Part shown: in pieces, positions 44,628-52,617 of the stretch
How the letters are laid out: each line of letters starts with the position of its first letter
Position numbering within the stretch: position 1 is the stretch's first letter
Assembly (NCBI RefSeq): GCF_029936995.1
Contig: NZ_JAPYRE010000004.1
Location: 1-64,000 of the forward strand
Origin: Henriciella sp.
GTDB lineage: Bacteria; Pseudomonadota; Alphaproteobacteria; Caulobacterales; Hyphomonadaceae
Direction of reading: 5' to 3'
DNA length: 64,000 nt
Translations under genes and position numbers: made by a program
The notes under the pieces: generated by a model
What the model saw: the letters and a program-made list of their open reading frames with translations, nothing else
Databases searched by the model: none
What the model was told of the DNA's origin: nothing

Positions 44628-46343
44628 ATGAAACGTGTTGGCCGATATGAAATCCAAGCGCGTATTGGACAGGGCGCAATGGCCGAGGTCTACCGGGCTT
44701 ACGATCCCAAGATAGACCGTATCCTCGCTATAAAGGTTCTCAAGCAGGAATATTGCGAGAAACCCGAATATGCGAAGCGCTTTCTTCGCGAGGCACGCGC
44801 TGCGGGGGCCCTCTCGCATCCCAACATCGTCACGATCTACGATGTCGGGGATGTGGCTGGATATCCCTACATCGCCATGGAGCTTCTAGCGGGGGAATCG
44901 CTGGACAATGCCCTCCTGAAACGTGGACAGTTCGAGATCGGTACTGTCATAGAAATCGGTCAGCAGCTCGCAGATGCCCTGAACTATGCGCATGGCATGG
45001 GTATCGTGCACCGTGATATCAAGCCTTCCAACATCATGCTTGGGCAGGATGGTAACTCGATAAAGATCCTCGACTTCGGGATCGCTCGTGTGGCCGAAGG
45101 CGGTCCGGCAGAAGCGGCTGAAGGTGTGATGACGCAAGTGGGGCAGGTTGTCGGCACCCCCCGTTACATGAGCCCCGAGCAGGCCTTGAGCCGGGAACTG
45201 GACGGACGTTCCGATCTGTTTTCGGTAGGGTCTGTTCTTTATGAGCTGCTGACGGGGCGTCCTGCGTTCAACGGCAATGGCATTGCGACACTGGCTGTAC
45301 AGATAACCCAGCAGGATCCCTCACCTATAAATATCAGTCCGGAGTGTCCGCGCGGGCTCGAATTCATTGTCAAGAAACTGCTCGAGAAAAAGCCTGAACG
45401 CCGCTTTGCGAGTGGCGGTATTTTGCTGGAAGCACTACGGCGAGAGAAAGAAAGTCATGATGCCGTATTCGCGGAAGGCCGGCGTCGAAGACTGTCACTG
45501 CAACTGCGCCTGACGCTCTCGGCATGTGCAATCTCGATAGCATTCCTGTTTGTGGCTGGATCATTTGTCATCGGCCATCAGAACAAGACGATGGAAAAGC
45601 TGGCGATTACATCAGGCTCATCGATTGCTTCCTTCGTCGCGACGAACACCGCGCTTCACGCTGTGGAAAATTCTTCCTTACCGGAGACAGCGCAGGACTG
45701 GCTCCCCGTGCAGGCCTTCATCAATTCGGCATCGTCCGATCCGAATGTTACAGACATCACCGTTATTGACGGACAGGGTACAGTGCGTGCTGCGTCCGCT
45801 TCGACCCTGGTTGGCACTACGGTTGAAGATTTCGGGATGCAGGTGAAGCCAATTGGTGATGGGCAAGGCAAAGTCAGTACGACAGAAGGGGCTGATGGTG
45901 CCGAGCTTTTCCGCTTCACGCAGCCCATCAGCTACTCCGGCCGCAACTTTGGTGCTGTGCAAGTGCATATGCAGAAAGCAGAGTTGATCAATGCTGCCTC
46001 CCACATGCGAAACATGCTGATAGGCCTTGGGGTTCTCGTGGTCGCGATGGTGGGGTGTCTGAGTTATGTCGCGGCCCGGACATTGTTGTGGCCGCTTCGC
46101 CGCCTCAAGGGTGCGTTGCGTGATGCTGCAGCGGGTGATGTGGACTTCCAGATATCACATCAGAGAAAAGATGAGTTCGGCGAGCTGTATGACAGGTTCA
46201 ATGCTTTTGCCGTCTCGGTGCAGTCGCGCGGAGAGCCCGCATCCGGAGCCTGTGCCGGATCTACCGAGACAGTGATCCTCGATGAACAGAGTGCCGATCA
46301 GACTGTGGTGACGCCGGCGAAACTGACGATGGTGTCACGATGA
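44628..46343 (+). CDS. Transmembrane Ser/Thr protein kinase with periplasmic sensor and HAMP
   Basis: 571 residues. The kinase domain (7-~275) is complete: GQGAMAEVYRAY glycine loop, Lys36 in LAIKVLK, HRDIKPSN with Asp130, DFGIAR with Asp149, GTPRYMSPEQ. A membrane helix near 292-315 (LTLSACAISIAFLFVAGSFV) leads to a periplasmic sensor of ~145 residues with a Cache-like core (DPNVTDITVIDGQGTVRAAS). A second helix (LIGLGVLVVAMVGCLSYVAA) is followed by a HAMP-like segment and a Thr-rich tail ending TKLTMVSR-like (AKLTMVSR) that may be autophosphorylated. This resembles PpkA of the type VI threonine-phosphorylation pathway, though PpkA normally has a VWA domain outside. The stop overlaps the FHA gene start. 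Confidence 0.9.
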   Translation: MKRVGRYEIQARIGQGAMAEVYRAYDPKIDRILAIKVLKQEYCEKPEYAKRFLREARAAGALSHPNIVTIYDVGDVAGYPYIAMELLAGESLDNALLKRGQFEIGTVIEIGQQLADALNYAHGMGIVHRDIKPSNIMLGQDGNSIKILDFGIARVAEGGPAEAAEGVMTQVGQVVGTPRYMSPEQALSRELDGRSDLFSVGSVLYELLTGRPAFNGNGIATLAVQITQQDPSPINISPECPRGLEFIVKKLLEKKPERRFASGGILLEALRREKESHDAVFAEGRRRRLSLQLRLTLSACAISIAFLFVAGSFVIGHQNKTMEKLAITSGSSIASFVATNTALHAVENSSLPETAQDWLPVQAFINSASSDPNVTDITVIDGQGTVRAASASTLVGTTVEDFGMQVKPIGDGQGKVSTTEGADGAELFRFTQPISYSGRNFGAVQVHMQKAELINAASHMRNMLIGLGVLVVAMVGCLSYVAARTLLWPLRRLKGALRDAAAGDVDFQISHQRKDEFGELYDRFNAFAVSVQSRGEPASGACAGSTETVILDEQSADQTVVTPAKLTMVSR

Positions 46344-47395
46344 TTACACTGCGACTGTTTCGAAAAGAAAATCCTGGCCGCCAAATCGATTCCTACATCA
46401 TGGGTGAAGGGGAGGTGACCGTCGGCCGGGACGCAAACGCGGTATGGGTAATCGATGATCCTGACCGCCGTTTATCACGTTTCCACTGCACAATATCGGC
46501 CAGGCACAAGCAAATATTTGTACGCGATACGAGCGCCAATGGGGTCTACATTGGGGCAGATTGCGAGCGCATGGAGCGATCTGTGGAAATGAAGGTCCCA
46601 GACGGCGAAACACTGCATCTTGGGCAGTATGTCCTCGTAGTCGACGCTGACAGCAATGCTGAAGATGAGCAGGTTGATCCGACCGGCTCGTCTGCAAAGG
46701 GGGCCCCCTTGCATGATAGTGCCGGCGCGGCCAGCACAAATGCGATACCTGACCACTGGGCCGGGCCTGAGCCGCACCCTCAGCCGCAAACTGAAAAGGG
46801 CGATCCCGCCGGTGAAGTTGTTATGCTTGAAGCCTTCTGTCAGGGAGCCGAACTCGACCCTTCCTACCTGACAAGTGAGGATGCCGCAGAAGTAATGCAC
46901 CGGCTCGGTGAAATCTACCGGCAAGTCGTGCTCGGCCTTGGCGACCTGATGAGCGAGCGGGCATCAGTAAAAACCGAATACAGCCTTGATCGTACAACAA
47001 TCGGTGCGACAGCTAACAATCCCCTCAAGTGGGCGCCAACTCACCGCCTTGCTGTGGACCTGCTGTGCGAGCGAACAGGTGGGTTTCTTAAAGGCGCAGA
47101 CGCGGTCAGGGAATGTTTCGAAGACTTGAAGGCCCATTCCCTGTGTCTCGTTGCAGGGTCCAGAGAAGTGGTTTCGGAGTTACTCGAGCAATTCGATCCG
47201 AAAACGATAGACGCGCAAGTGAAGACTTCTCTATTCATGGAACGTTCCGAAGCGTCATGGCGCCAGATGAAGTCTCTTCATGCCAACGTTTCAAGCAATC
47301 CTTTCAATGATGCGGATAGTGCCGTAAATCGCGCCTTCAAGCGAGGCTACGAGCGATGCGCCAACGACCTAAACGTGCGGGAACCGGGTGAATGA
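46340..47395 (+). CDS. FHA-domain protein, type VI-associated (TagH/Fha-like)
   Basis: 351 residues. The N-terminal FHA domain (about 15-105) has phosphothreonine-binding residues Gly29-Arg30 (VGRD), Ser46-Arg47-x-His49 (LSRFHC) and Asn67-Gly68 (SANGVY). A variable proline/acidic linker (110-165) leads to a C-terminal helical domain (MLEAFCQGAELDPSYL, LGEIYRQVVLGLGDLMSERA, NNPLKWAPTHRLAVDLL, GSREVVSELLEQFDPKTIDA) characteristic of T6SS-associated FHA proteins. In known systems phosphorylated Fha activates secretion. The gene overlaps the kinase and the PP2C genes by ATGA, so all three are co-translated. No T6SS structural gene is nearby. Confidence 0.88.
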   Translation: MITLRLFRKENPGRQIDSYIMGEGEVTVGRDANAVWVIDDPDRRLSRFHCTISARHKQIFVRDTSANGVYIGADCERMERSVEMKVPDGETLHLGQYVLVVDADSNAEDEQVDPTGSSAKGAPLHDSAGAASTNAIPDHWAGPEPHPQPQTEKGDPAGEVVMLEAFCQGAELDPSYLTSEDAAEVMHRLGEIYRQVVLGLGDLMSERASVKTEYSLDRTTIGATANNPLKWAPTHRLAVDLLCERTGGFLKGADAVRECFEDLKAHSLCLVAGSREVVSELLEQFDPKTIDAQVKTSLFMERSEASWRQMKSLHANVSSNPFNDADSAVNRAFKRGYERCANDLNVREPGE

Positions 47396-48150
47396 GATGG
47401 CGACCACCTTTGAAGGCCACGCATAACGTGACTTTACCTTCGCACGGCTTCCGCTTCCGGTCGGTGGGCAGGACGCATCCGGGCATGGTCCGCAAGCTTA
47501 ATGAGGATGCTTTTGTCGAATGCCCTGAGACGGCCTTGTGGGCAGTGGCGGACGGCATGGGCGGTCATAATAATGGTGATTTCGCCAGCGCCTTGATTAT
47601 CCAGCGTCTGGCGCGCATTAGCCCGGCAGAAACGGTATATGCCCTGCGGGGTGAAGTGGCCCGCCAACTAGGGCAGGCCAATGAAGAGCTGCAAGCCAGC
47701 GGGCGAAGTCCAATGGGCGCGACTGTCGCGGCTTTGACGGCATGCCGGGGCTATTATTCCTGTACCTGGGCTGGAGATAGCCGGGTTTATCTTCTCAGAA
47801 AGGGACGTCTGCGCCGCCTCACGAGTGACCACAGCGTTGTGCAGACCCTGGTCGATGCCGGAGAGATATCTGCCGAAGAGGCCCGCCACCACTCTCATGC
47901 ACATATTGTAACCCGTGCGGTTGGGGCTAATCCCGATCTGGCGCTGGAAACAGCCAATGGAGAACTGGAAGCGGGCGACCGTTTTCTTCTGTGCTCTGAC
48001 GGTCTTACCTCCGTGGTAGATGATCTCCAGATACTCGAGCTGATAAACGGCAGCGATATTTCTTCCGCGAACGACGGTTTGATCAGTCGCACACTGGAGA
48101 ATGGAGCGCCAGACAATGTGACGGCCGTTCTTGTCGACGTACTCAGTTAG
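47392..48150 (+). CDS. PP2C-family Ser/Thr protein phosphatase (PppA-like)
   Basis: 252 residues covering a whole bacterial PP2C domain: HPGMVRKLNEDAFVE with a metal-binding Asp, VADGMGGHNNGDFAS, GATVAALTA, TWAGDSRVYLLRKGRL, LTSDHSVVQTLVDAGEIS, RAVGANPDL, FLLCSDGLTSVV and DNVTAVLVDV. It is a Mn/Mg-dependent phosphatase expected to oppose the neighbouring kinase. The first ~22 residues are not part of the domain and the start could be slightly internal, but the ATG at 47392 makes an ATGA overlap with the FHA gene. Last gene of the module. Confidence 0.9.
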   Translation: MRWRPPLKATHNVTLPSHGFRFRSVGRTHPGMVRKLNEDAFVECPETALWAVADGMGGHNNGDFASALIIQRLARISPAETVYALRGEVARQLGQANEELQASGRSPMGATVAALTACRGYYSCTWAGDSRVYLLRKGRLRRLTSDHSVVQTLVDAGEISAEEARHHSHAHIVTRAVGANPDLALETANGELEAGDRFLLCSDGLTSVVDDLQILELINGSDISSANDGLISRTLENGAPDNVTAVLVDVLS

Positions 48151-48351
48151 AGTGGCATTGTCATTGGAAGCAGCGATGTTCTCAGTAGGCGTCCTTGGAA
48201 CCAGATCAGGGGTGGTCGGTCCATCGCCCTGAATGCACTTCGATAATTCAACACATAAGCCAGGATAAGCGGACTTCAGGATTCAAGCGTCTGCTTCTTT
48301 ATATCTCACGGACGGCTGTAACCAGACTTGCAAGTTACAGCATGGTGACGC
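48151..48351. other. Intergenic gap between PP2C and eda, with one dyad
   Basis: No gene is supported. GCTGTAAC (48315-48322) and GTTACAGC (48334-48341) are exact inverted arms around an 11-nt loop, 11 bp beyond the eda stop. It may end the convergent transcripts, though no T-run follows on either strand. Confidence 0.4.
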
Positions 48352-48999
48352 CTAGTGGTGCACTTTCCGGGCAATAGACGCTGCGTGTCGCGCTTTGTCG
48401 GCAATCGCAGCCCAGTCCCCGTTAGAGAGATCTTCTTGCGTGACAATCCACGAGCCGCCAACGGCGATCACATTTGGAAGGGAGAGATAGTCACGCATGT
48501 TGCCGGGTGTGATGCCGCCCGTGGGTATGAAGTCGATGTGGGGCAGGGGAGCGGCGACCGATTTCAGGAACTTGGCGCCCCCGGAAACTTCCGCGGGAAA
48601 GAATTTCAATGTGCCATATCCCTCGTCAAAACGGGACATGGCTTCACTGGCTGTTGCCACGCCCGGCAGGATGGCACCGTCATGTTCGGACAAGGCTTCA
48701 ATCAGTGCCGGCGAGCTGCCCGGTGAGATCAGGAATTCGGCGCCGGCATCAAGAGCAGAGTTAACGTCCCCAGCTGAGACAATCGTCCCGGCGCCGACAA
48801 TCAGATCAGGCGCGTGTTTCCTGAAGGCGCTGATGACCTCCAGGGCGGCGGGCGTCCTGAGCGTGATTTCCGCTGTCGTCAGACCGCCAGAGACCAGCGC
48901 TTCTGCCAGGGGGGCGGCGTGAGTGACATCATGCACGGTCAGCACCGGGACGATGGGGGCCTTGTCGATCGCGATGCGAAGCGCAGTCGTCGATTTCAT
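48352..48999 (-). CDS. eda: KDPG aldolase (2-dehydro-3-deoxy-phosphogluconate aldolase)
   Basis: 215 residues, the usual size of a class I KDPG aldolase. It splits 2-keto-3-deoxy-6-phosphogluconate into pyruvate and glyceraldehyde-3-phosphate. Key residues: Glu44 in TTAEITLRTP, GAGTIVS, SPGSSPALIEAL, LPGVATASEA, Schiff-base Lys132 in GTLKFFPAEVSGG and the phosphate loop IPTGGITPGNM. It is the last gene of the seven-gene leftward alginate operon, 45 bp after the KDG kinase, and completes the route from alginate to central metabolism. Confidence 0.95.
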   Translation of the reverse strand: MKSTTALRIAIDKAPIVPVLTVHDVTHAAPLAEALVSGGLTTAEITLRTPAALEVISAFRKHAPDLIVGAGTIVSAGDVNSALDAGAEFLISPGSSPALIEALSEHDGAILPGVATASEAMSRFDEGYGTLKFFPAEVSGGAKFLKSVAAPLPHIDFIPTGGITPGNMRDYLSLPNVIAVGGSWIVTQEDLSNGDWAAIADKARHAASIARKVHH

Positions 49000-49044
49000 G
49001 CAGATATTCCTCGATCTTGAAGTTTTGTCTCGCAGCCTGCGGAC

Positions 49045-50064
49045 CTATCGGCGCAGGCGGCCAAAGGCGCTTGTCTGGGCCAGATTCAGCACTTCCTCGG
49101 CGGTGACCTGGTTTGCGTCTCCGGCAATCGAATGTTTGAGGCTGTTGGCGGCGGCACCGAAGTTGATGGCATCCTGAGCGGACTGTCCGTCCAGCAATGC
49201 ATAGATGAGCCCGGCGCAGAAGGCATCACCGGTACCGACACGGTCGACGACATGAGACATGGTGTAACGCCGGGAGAATACCGCTTCTGTTCCCGTGCGC
49301 AGGAAGGCCTGCCAGTCATGGACGTCTGCAGATGAAGACGTGCGGATGGTCAGGGCGAACCGCGACAGGTTGGGGTAGGCTTCCAGCACCCGTTCGGAGA
49401 GCGATCTCGCCCAGTCTTCAGAGCCGCTTTCGCCCTCGCCTTCAATCTCGAGGCAGGCAGGGCAATCGCCCCGTCCAGCAATTAGCGTGTCGGCCATTGA
49501 GACAAGCGGCGGCATCACGTCCGAGGCGCTCACGCCGTAATTCCACAGGCGTTCGCGGTGGTTCAGGTCAATCGAGACATGGACGCCGCGTGCTTTAGCT
49601 TCTTTTACTGCGGCTTCTGCAAGTTGACGCGATGTCTCACAGACCGCAGGCGTAATGCCGCTGATGTGAAACCAGTCTACCCCGTTGAAGACGCCATCCC
49701 AGTCAATGTCAGCGCTGACCAGGTTCGAGAAAGCCGTATTGTCGCGATCATAAATGACGCAGCCTGACCGGTAATCCGCTCCTTCTTCCATGAAGTAGAG
49801 CCCCATACGGCCATCACGCCTCAACACATGGCCGGTGTCGATGCCAGTTGCCCGCAGGGCCATGAGGGCCTGCGTACCGATCTCATGATCAGGCAGGGCA
49901 GTCACGAAGCGGCTGTTCAGCCCGAAGCAGGCCAGCGAAGTGGCGACGTTGGCTTCAGCGCCACCATGGCAGAGCTCGAAGCCCGACGCTTGTCTCAAAC
50001 GAAGCTTGCCGGCTGGTTTCAGCCTCAGCATCAACTCGCCCAATGTGGCTACAGTCTTGGTCAT
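49045..50064 (-). CDS. kdgK: 2-keto-3-deoxygluconate kinase (PfkB family)
   Basis: 339 residues from the ATG at 50064. The N-terminus (VATLGELMLRLKPAGKLRLR, FELCHGGAEANVATSLACFG) is typical of KDG kinases, and the C-terminal PfkB signature DRVGTGDAFCAGLIYALL contains the catalytic Asp and anion hole. It phosphorylates KDG, formed from alginate monomers by the reductase encoded upstream, to KDPG, the substrate of the next gene. The cytoplasmic enzyme fits its position exactly. The longer frame to 50109 adds a non-conserved stretch. Confidence 0.93.
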   Translation of the reverse strand: MTKTVATLGELMLRLKPAGKLRLRQASGFELCHGGAEANVATSLACFGLNSRFVTALPDHEIGTQALMALRATGIDTGHVLRRDGRMGLYFMEEGADYRSGCVIYDRDNTAFSNLVSADIDWDGVFNGVDWFHISGITPAVCETSRQLAEAAVKEAKARGVHVSIDLNHRERLWNYGVSASDVMPPLVSMADTLIAGRGDCPACLEIEGEGESGSEDWARSLSERVLEAYPNLSRFALTIRTSSSADVHDWQAFLRTGTEAVFSRRYTMSHVVDRVGTGDAFCAGLIYALLDGQSAQDAINFGAAANSLKHSIAGDANQVTAEEVLNLAQTSAFGRLRR

Positions 50065-50158
50065 TCTGGTCGTTTCTTGATCTGAAAAACAATATGGGCC
50101 GGCAATCACGATGTAACGAACTTATTGCCGGCCCAGGTAAAGCGGGGGAGGAAGCCCG

Positions 50159-50911
50159 CTAGGAGAAGAACAGCCCGCCATTGACGTCGAGATTGACGCC
50201 GGTGAGGAACGAGCTTTCAGCTGAAGCGAGATAAACAACAACATCCCCCACTTCGTCCGGATGGCCTTCACGGCGCAGAGGTGTCGAGCCGGCGATCTTG
50301 CTGCGGCCTTCCGGATTGGAGAAAGTGTCGTGGAATGTCGTTGAAATCAGGCCGGGGCAGAGTGCATTGACGCGAATGCCCTTCGGGCCGAGTTCCTTGG
50401 CCATGCCTCGCGTGAAGGTCGTGACCGCACCTTTCGATGCGGCATAGGCTGTCGCGCCTGCGCCGCCACCGTCTCGTCCCGCGAGGGATGAGAAGTTGAT
50501 AACGGATGCGCCTTCCTTCATCAGCGGCACGAAGGCTTTCATGGACAGGAATGTCGAGGTCAGGTTGAGCTGCATGAGGCCGTTGAAGAAGTCCTCATCC
50601 ATCTCGTCCAGCGTCTTGCGGGCTACAAGGCCGCCGACAACGTTCACGAGAGTATGGACTTCGTCACCGTAGGCCTTGCGGGTCTCCTGCAGCAGCCGGT
50701 CGACATCTGCGGATTTGGTCATGTCACCCTGAACCAGAATGGCTTCGCCGCCATTGGCCTTGATTTCGTTCAGGGTCTCCTGCGCCTCAGACTCGCTGGA
50801 GTGATAATTGACAACGACTTTCGCGCCTTCCTTTGCGAGTTTGACCGAAGCGCTCCGGCCAATGTCACGACCACCGCCAGTTACAATGGCCACCTTGTCT
50901 TTGAGTTTCAT
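50159..50911 (-). CDS. SDR-family oxidoreductase, probable DEH (uronate) reductase
   Basis: 250 residues of a classical short-chain dehydrogenase: nucleotide-binding TGGGRDIGRSA, NVVGG in place of NNAG, catalytic Ser in INFSSLAG, Tyr-Lys in YAASKGAV and the RVNALCPGLI loop. In alginate loci an SDR reduces 4-deoxy-L-erythro-5-hexoseulose uronate (DEH) to KDG with NAD(P)H. Placement between the uronate transporter and kdgK supports that reaction. Without tests another 3-oxoacyl or sugar-dehydrogenase substrate cannot be excluded. ATG at 50911 has GGAA 6-9 nt upstream. Confidence 0.85.
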   Translation of the reverse strand: MKLKDKVAIVTGGGRDIGRSASVKLAKEGAKVVVNYHSSESEAQETLNEIKANGGEAILVQGDMTKSADVDRLLQETRKAYGDEVHTLVNVVGGLVARKTLDEMDEDFFNGLMQLNLTSTFLSMKAFVPLMKEGASVINFSSLAGRDGGGAGATAYAASKGAVTTFTRGMAKELGPKGIRVNALCPGLISTTFHDTFSNPEGRSKIAGSTPLRREGHPDEVGDVVVYLASAESSFLTGVNLDVNGGLFFS

Positions 50912-50929
50912 CGGAAGTTCCTGTTCTGA

Positions 50930-52255
50930 TTAGGTTGAGATGGACGGGGCGGAGTCGCCCCGGGGTTTGAGGGGCGCGATCCGTCCGCAGAGCAGCCATA
51001 CGCTTGCCAGCGCTATCAGGGCGAGCGCAGCACCGATGACGAAGGCAGGCGTGTAATTGCCGCCCGTGGTCAGCCACGGCACCAGATAGGTCAGGCCCGC
51101 AGCGCCGAGCTTGGCTGCCATACCGGAAAAACCAGCCAGAGAGCCGACGGATTTTCCGCCGAAGAAGTCGCTGGGAAGGGTCTGGACATTGCCGATGGTT
51201 GTCTGGAAACCAAACAGGATCAGCGCCATGATCAGAACCGCGGCCACAGGGCTTGCGGCTATCGACATGGCGAGCAGGCAGGGCAGCATAAGCAGGCAGC
51301 CGAAGGTAATGGTCAGCTTGCGTGTTGCGTTGACACTCCAGCCTGCCTTGATGCGATTCTGGGCCAGAAGGCCGCCAAACCAGGCCCCCAGCATGGCGCC
51401 GACATAAGGGACCCAGCCATAGAGGCCGATCTCCTTGACGTTGAAGCCGTAGACCTCGGAGAGGTAGATCGGGATCCAGAAGACGAACAGCCACCAGATC
51501 GGGTCGATCGCGGCGGAGGCGATGATGACCCCCCAGCTCTGGCGGCGCGACAGCATTTCTACCGTGCCGGGCGTATAGCCCTCGTCAAACTCGCCGTCGC
51601 CTTCAAGGTCCTGATTCTGCTGGCCTGTAAGGATGTAGTCACGTTCGGCATCGCTGAGCCAGGTGTGCTCCTTTGGCGGAGCCTTGACGAGCACGAGCCA
51701 TGGAACCAGCCAGAGCAGGCCTGTCACGCCGACGATGATGAAGATCGTGTGCCAGCTGAAATAGACCGACAGAAGCGCGATGAGCGGGATCGACACGATG
51801 CCGCCAATGGCTGCGCCTGAATTGAATATGCCTTGGGCGAGCGCGCGTTCCTTGGTGGGAAACCACTCGGCGTTGGCCTTTGTCGCGCCCGGCCAGTTGC
51901 CGGCTTCGGCGACGCCCAGGATTGCCCGGAAGATCGCAAAGGAGGTGAGCCCGCGCGCGAAGGCATGAGCCGCCGTGGCAAGCGACCAGACCAGAATGGA
52001 CAGTGCAAACCCGAGACGTGTGCCGATCCAGTCGAAGATCTTGCCGAAAATCGCCTGACCGAATGCATAGGCGAAAACGAAAATGACCGAGATCAGCGCA
52101 TAGATTTCCTTGCGCTCATCCTCTGTTTTATCCGGATAGAGTTCGGCCGAAATGTCCGGCCAGAGGACGTTGAGCGACTGGCGGTCGATATAATTGATCA
52201 CGGTGGCCAGGGCGACCAGCGTAACAACCCACCATCTTAATCCGGCGATCTTCAT
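50930..52255 (-). CDS. MFS hexuronate/oligouronate transporter (ACS family)
   Basis: 441 residues, about 12 membrane helices. WWVVTLVALATVINYIDRQS at the start, the inter-helix loop GKIFDWIGTRLGF and EAGNWPGATKANAEWFPTKE are hallmarks of the anion:cation symporter (ExuT/GudP-like) branch. It should import unsaturated uronate or DEH across the inner membrane by cation symport. Start and stop positions: its ATG overlaps the kdgF stop (ATGA), so translation is coupled. A cytoplasmic loop near 215-230 is acidic (LEGDGEFDEGY). Confidence 0.92.
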   Translation of the reverse strand: MKIAGLRWWVVTLVALATVINYIDRQSLNVLWPDISAELYPDKTEDERKEIYALISVIFVFAYAFGQAIFGKIFDWIGTRLGFALSILVWSLATAAHAFARGLTSFAIFRAILGVAEAGNWPGATKANAEWFPTKERALAQGIFNSGAAIGGIVSIPLIALLSVYFSWHTIFIIVGVTGLLWLVPWLVLVKAPPKEHTWLSDAERDYILTGQQNQDLEGDGEFDEGYTPGTVEMLSRRQSWGVIIASAAIDPIWWLFVFWIPIYLSEVYGFNVKEIGLYGWVPYVGAMLGAWFGGLLAQNRIKAGWSVNATRKLTITFGCLLMLPCLLAMSIAASPVAAVLIMALILFGFQTTIGNVQTLPSDFFGGKSVGSLAGFSGMAAKLGAAGLTYLVPWLTTGGNYTPAFVIGAALALIALASVWLLCGRIAPLKPRGDSAPSIST

Positions 52256-52617
52256 GATGCGTCTCCCTCATATGCGAGAAAATCTTCCCGGGCGGGGCTG
52301 AACACATCGAGCAGGATGCCCGGTTCGAGGCAGACTGCTCCGTGCGGGGCGTGGGGCGGCACAAAGAAGCAGTCGCCTTCACCCAGCTGCTTTTTCTGGC
52401 CGTCGATCTGAACTTCGAACTGGCCCGAAACCACATAGGTGACCTGGGAATGGTAATGTGTGTGGACTTCACCGACAGCGCCCTGGGCGAACCACACCTT
52501 CGCCATCAGGATATTGCCGTCATAGCCAAGGAGTTTCCTGCGGATGCCATTGCCGAGATCTTCGGCAAGTGTTTCCAGGCCTTGCGTGAAAATTTCAGAC
52601 TGCGCGCTGGGTGTCAT
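52252..52617 (-). CDS. kdgF: KdgF-type cupin, unsaturated uronate to DEH conversion
   Basis: 121 residues, a single cupin barrel. Metal ligands are visible in EVHTHYHSQVTYVVSGQFEV (two His and Gln-region of motif 1) and DCFFVPPHAPHGAVCLEPG (His of motif 2). KdgF proteins speed ring opening of 4,5-unsaturated monouronates released by alginate and pectin lyases, giving linear DEH. It overlaps the PL17 lyase gene upstream and the transporter gene downstream by ATGA, exactly where a step between the lyase and reductase belongs. Confidence 0.9.
   Translation of the reverse strand: MTPSAQSEIFTQGLETLAEDLGNGIRRKLLGYDGNILMAKVWFAQGAVGEVHTHYHSQVTYVVSGQFEVQIDGQKKQLGEGDCFFVPPHAPHGAVCLEPGILLDVFSPAREDFLAYEGDAS

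Noticed and set aside
42233-48150. Full type VI secretion system
   Set aside because: Only signalling components are present; no tss, hcp, vgrG or clpV homologue is in the window.
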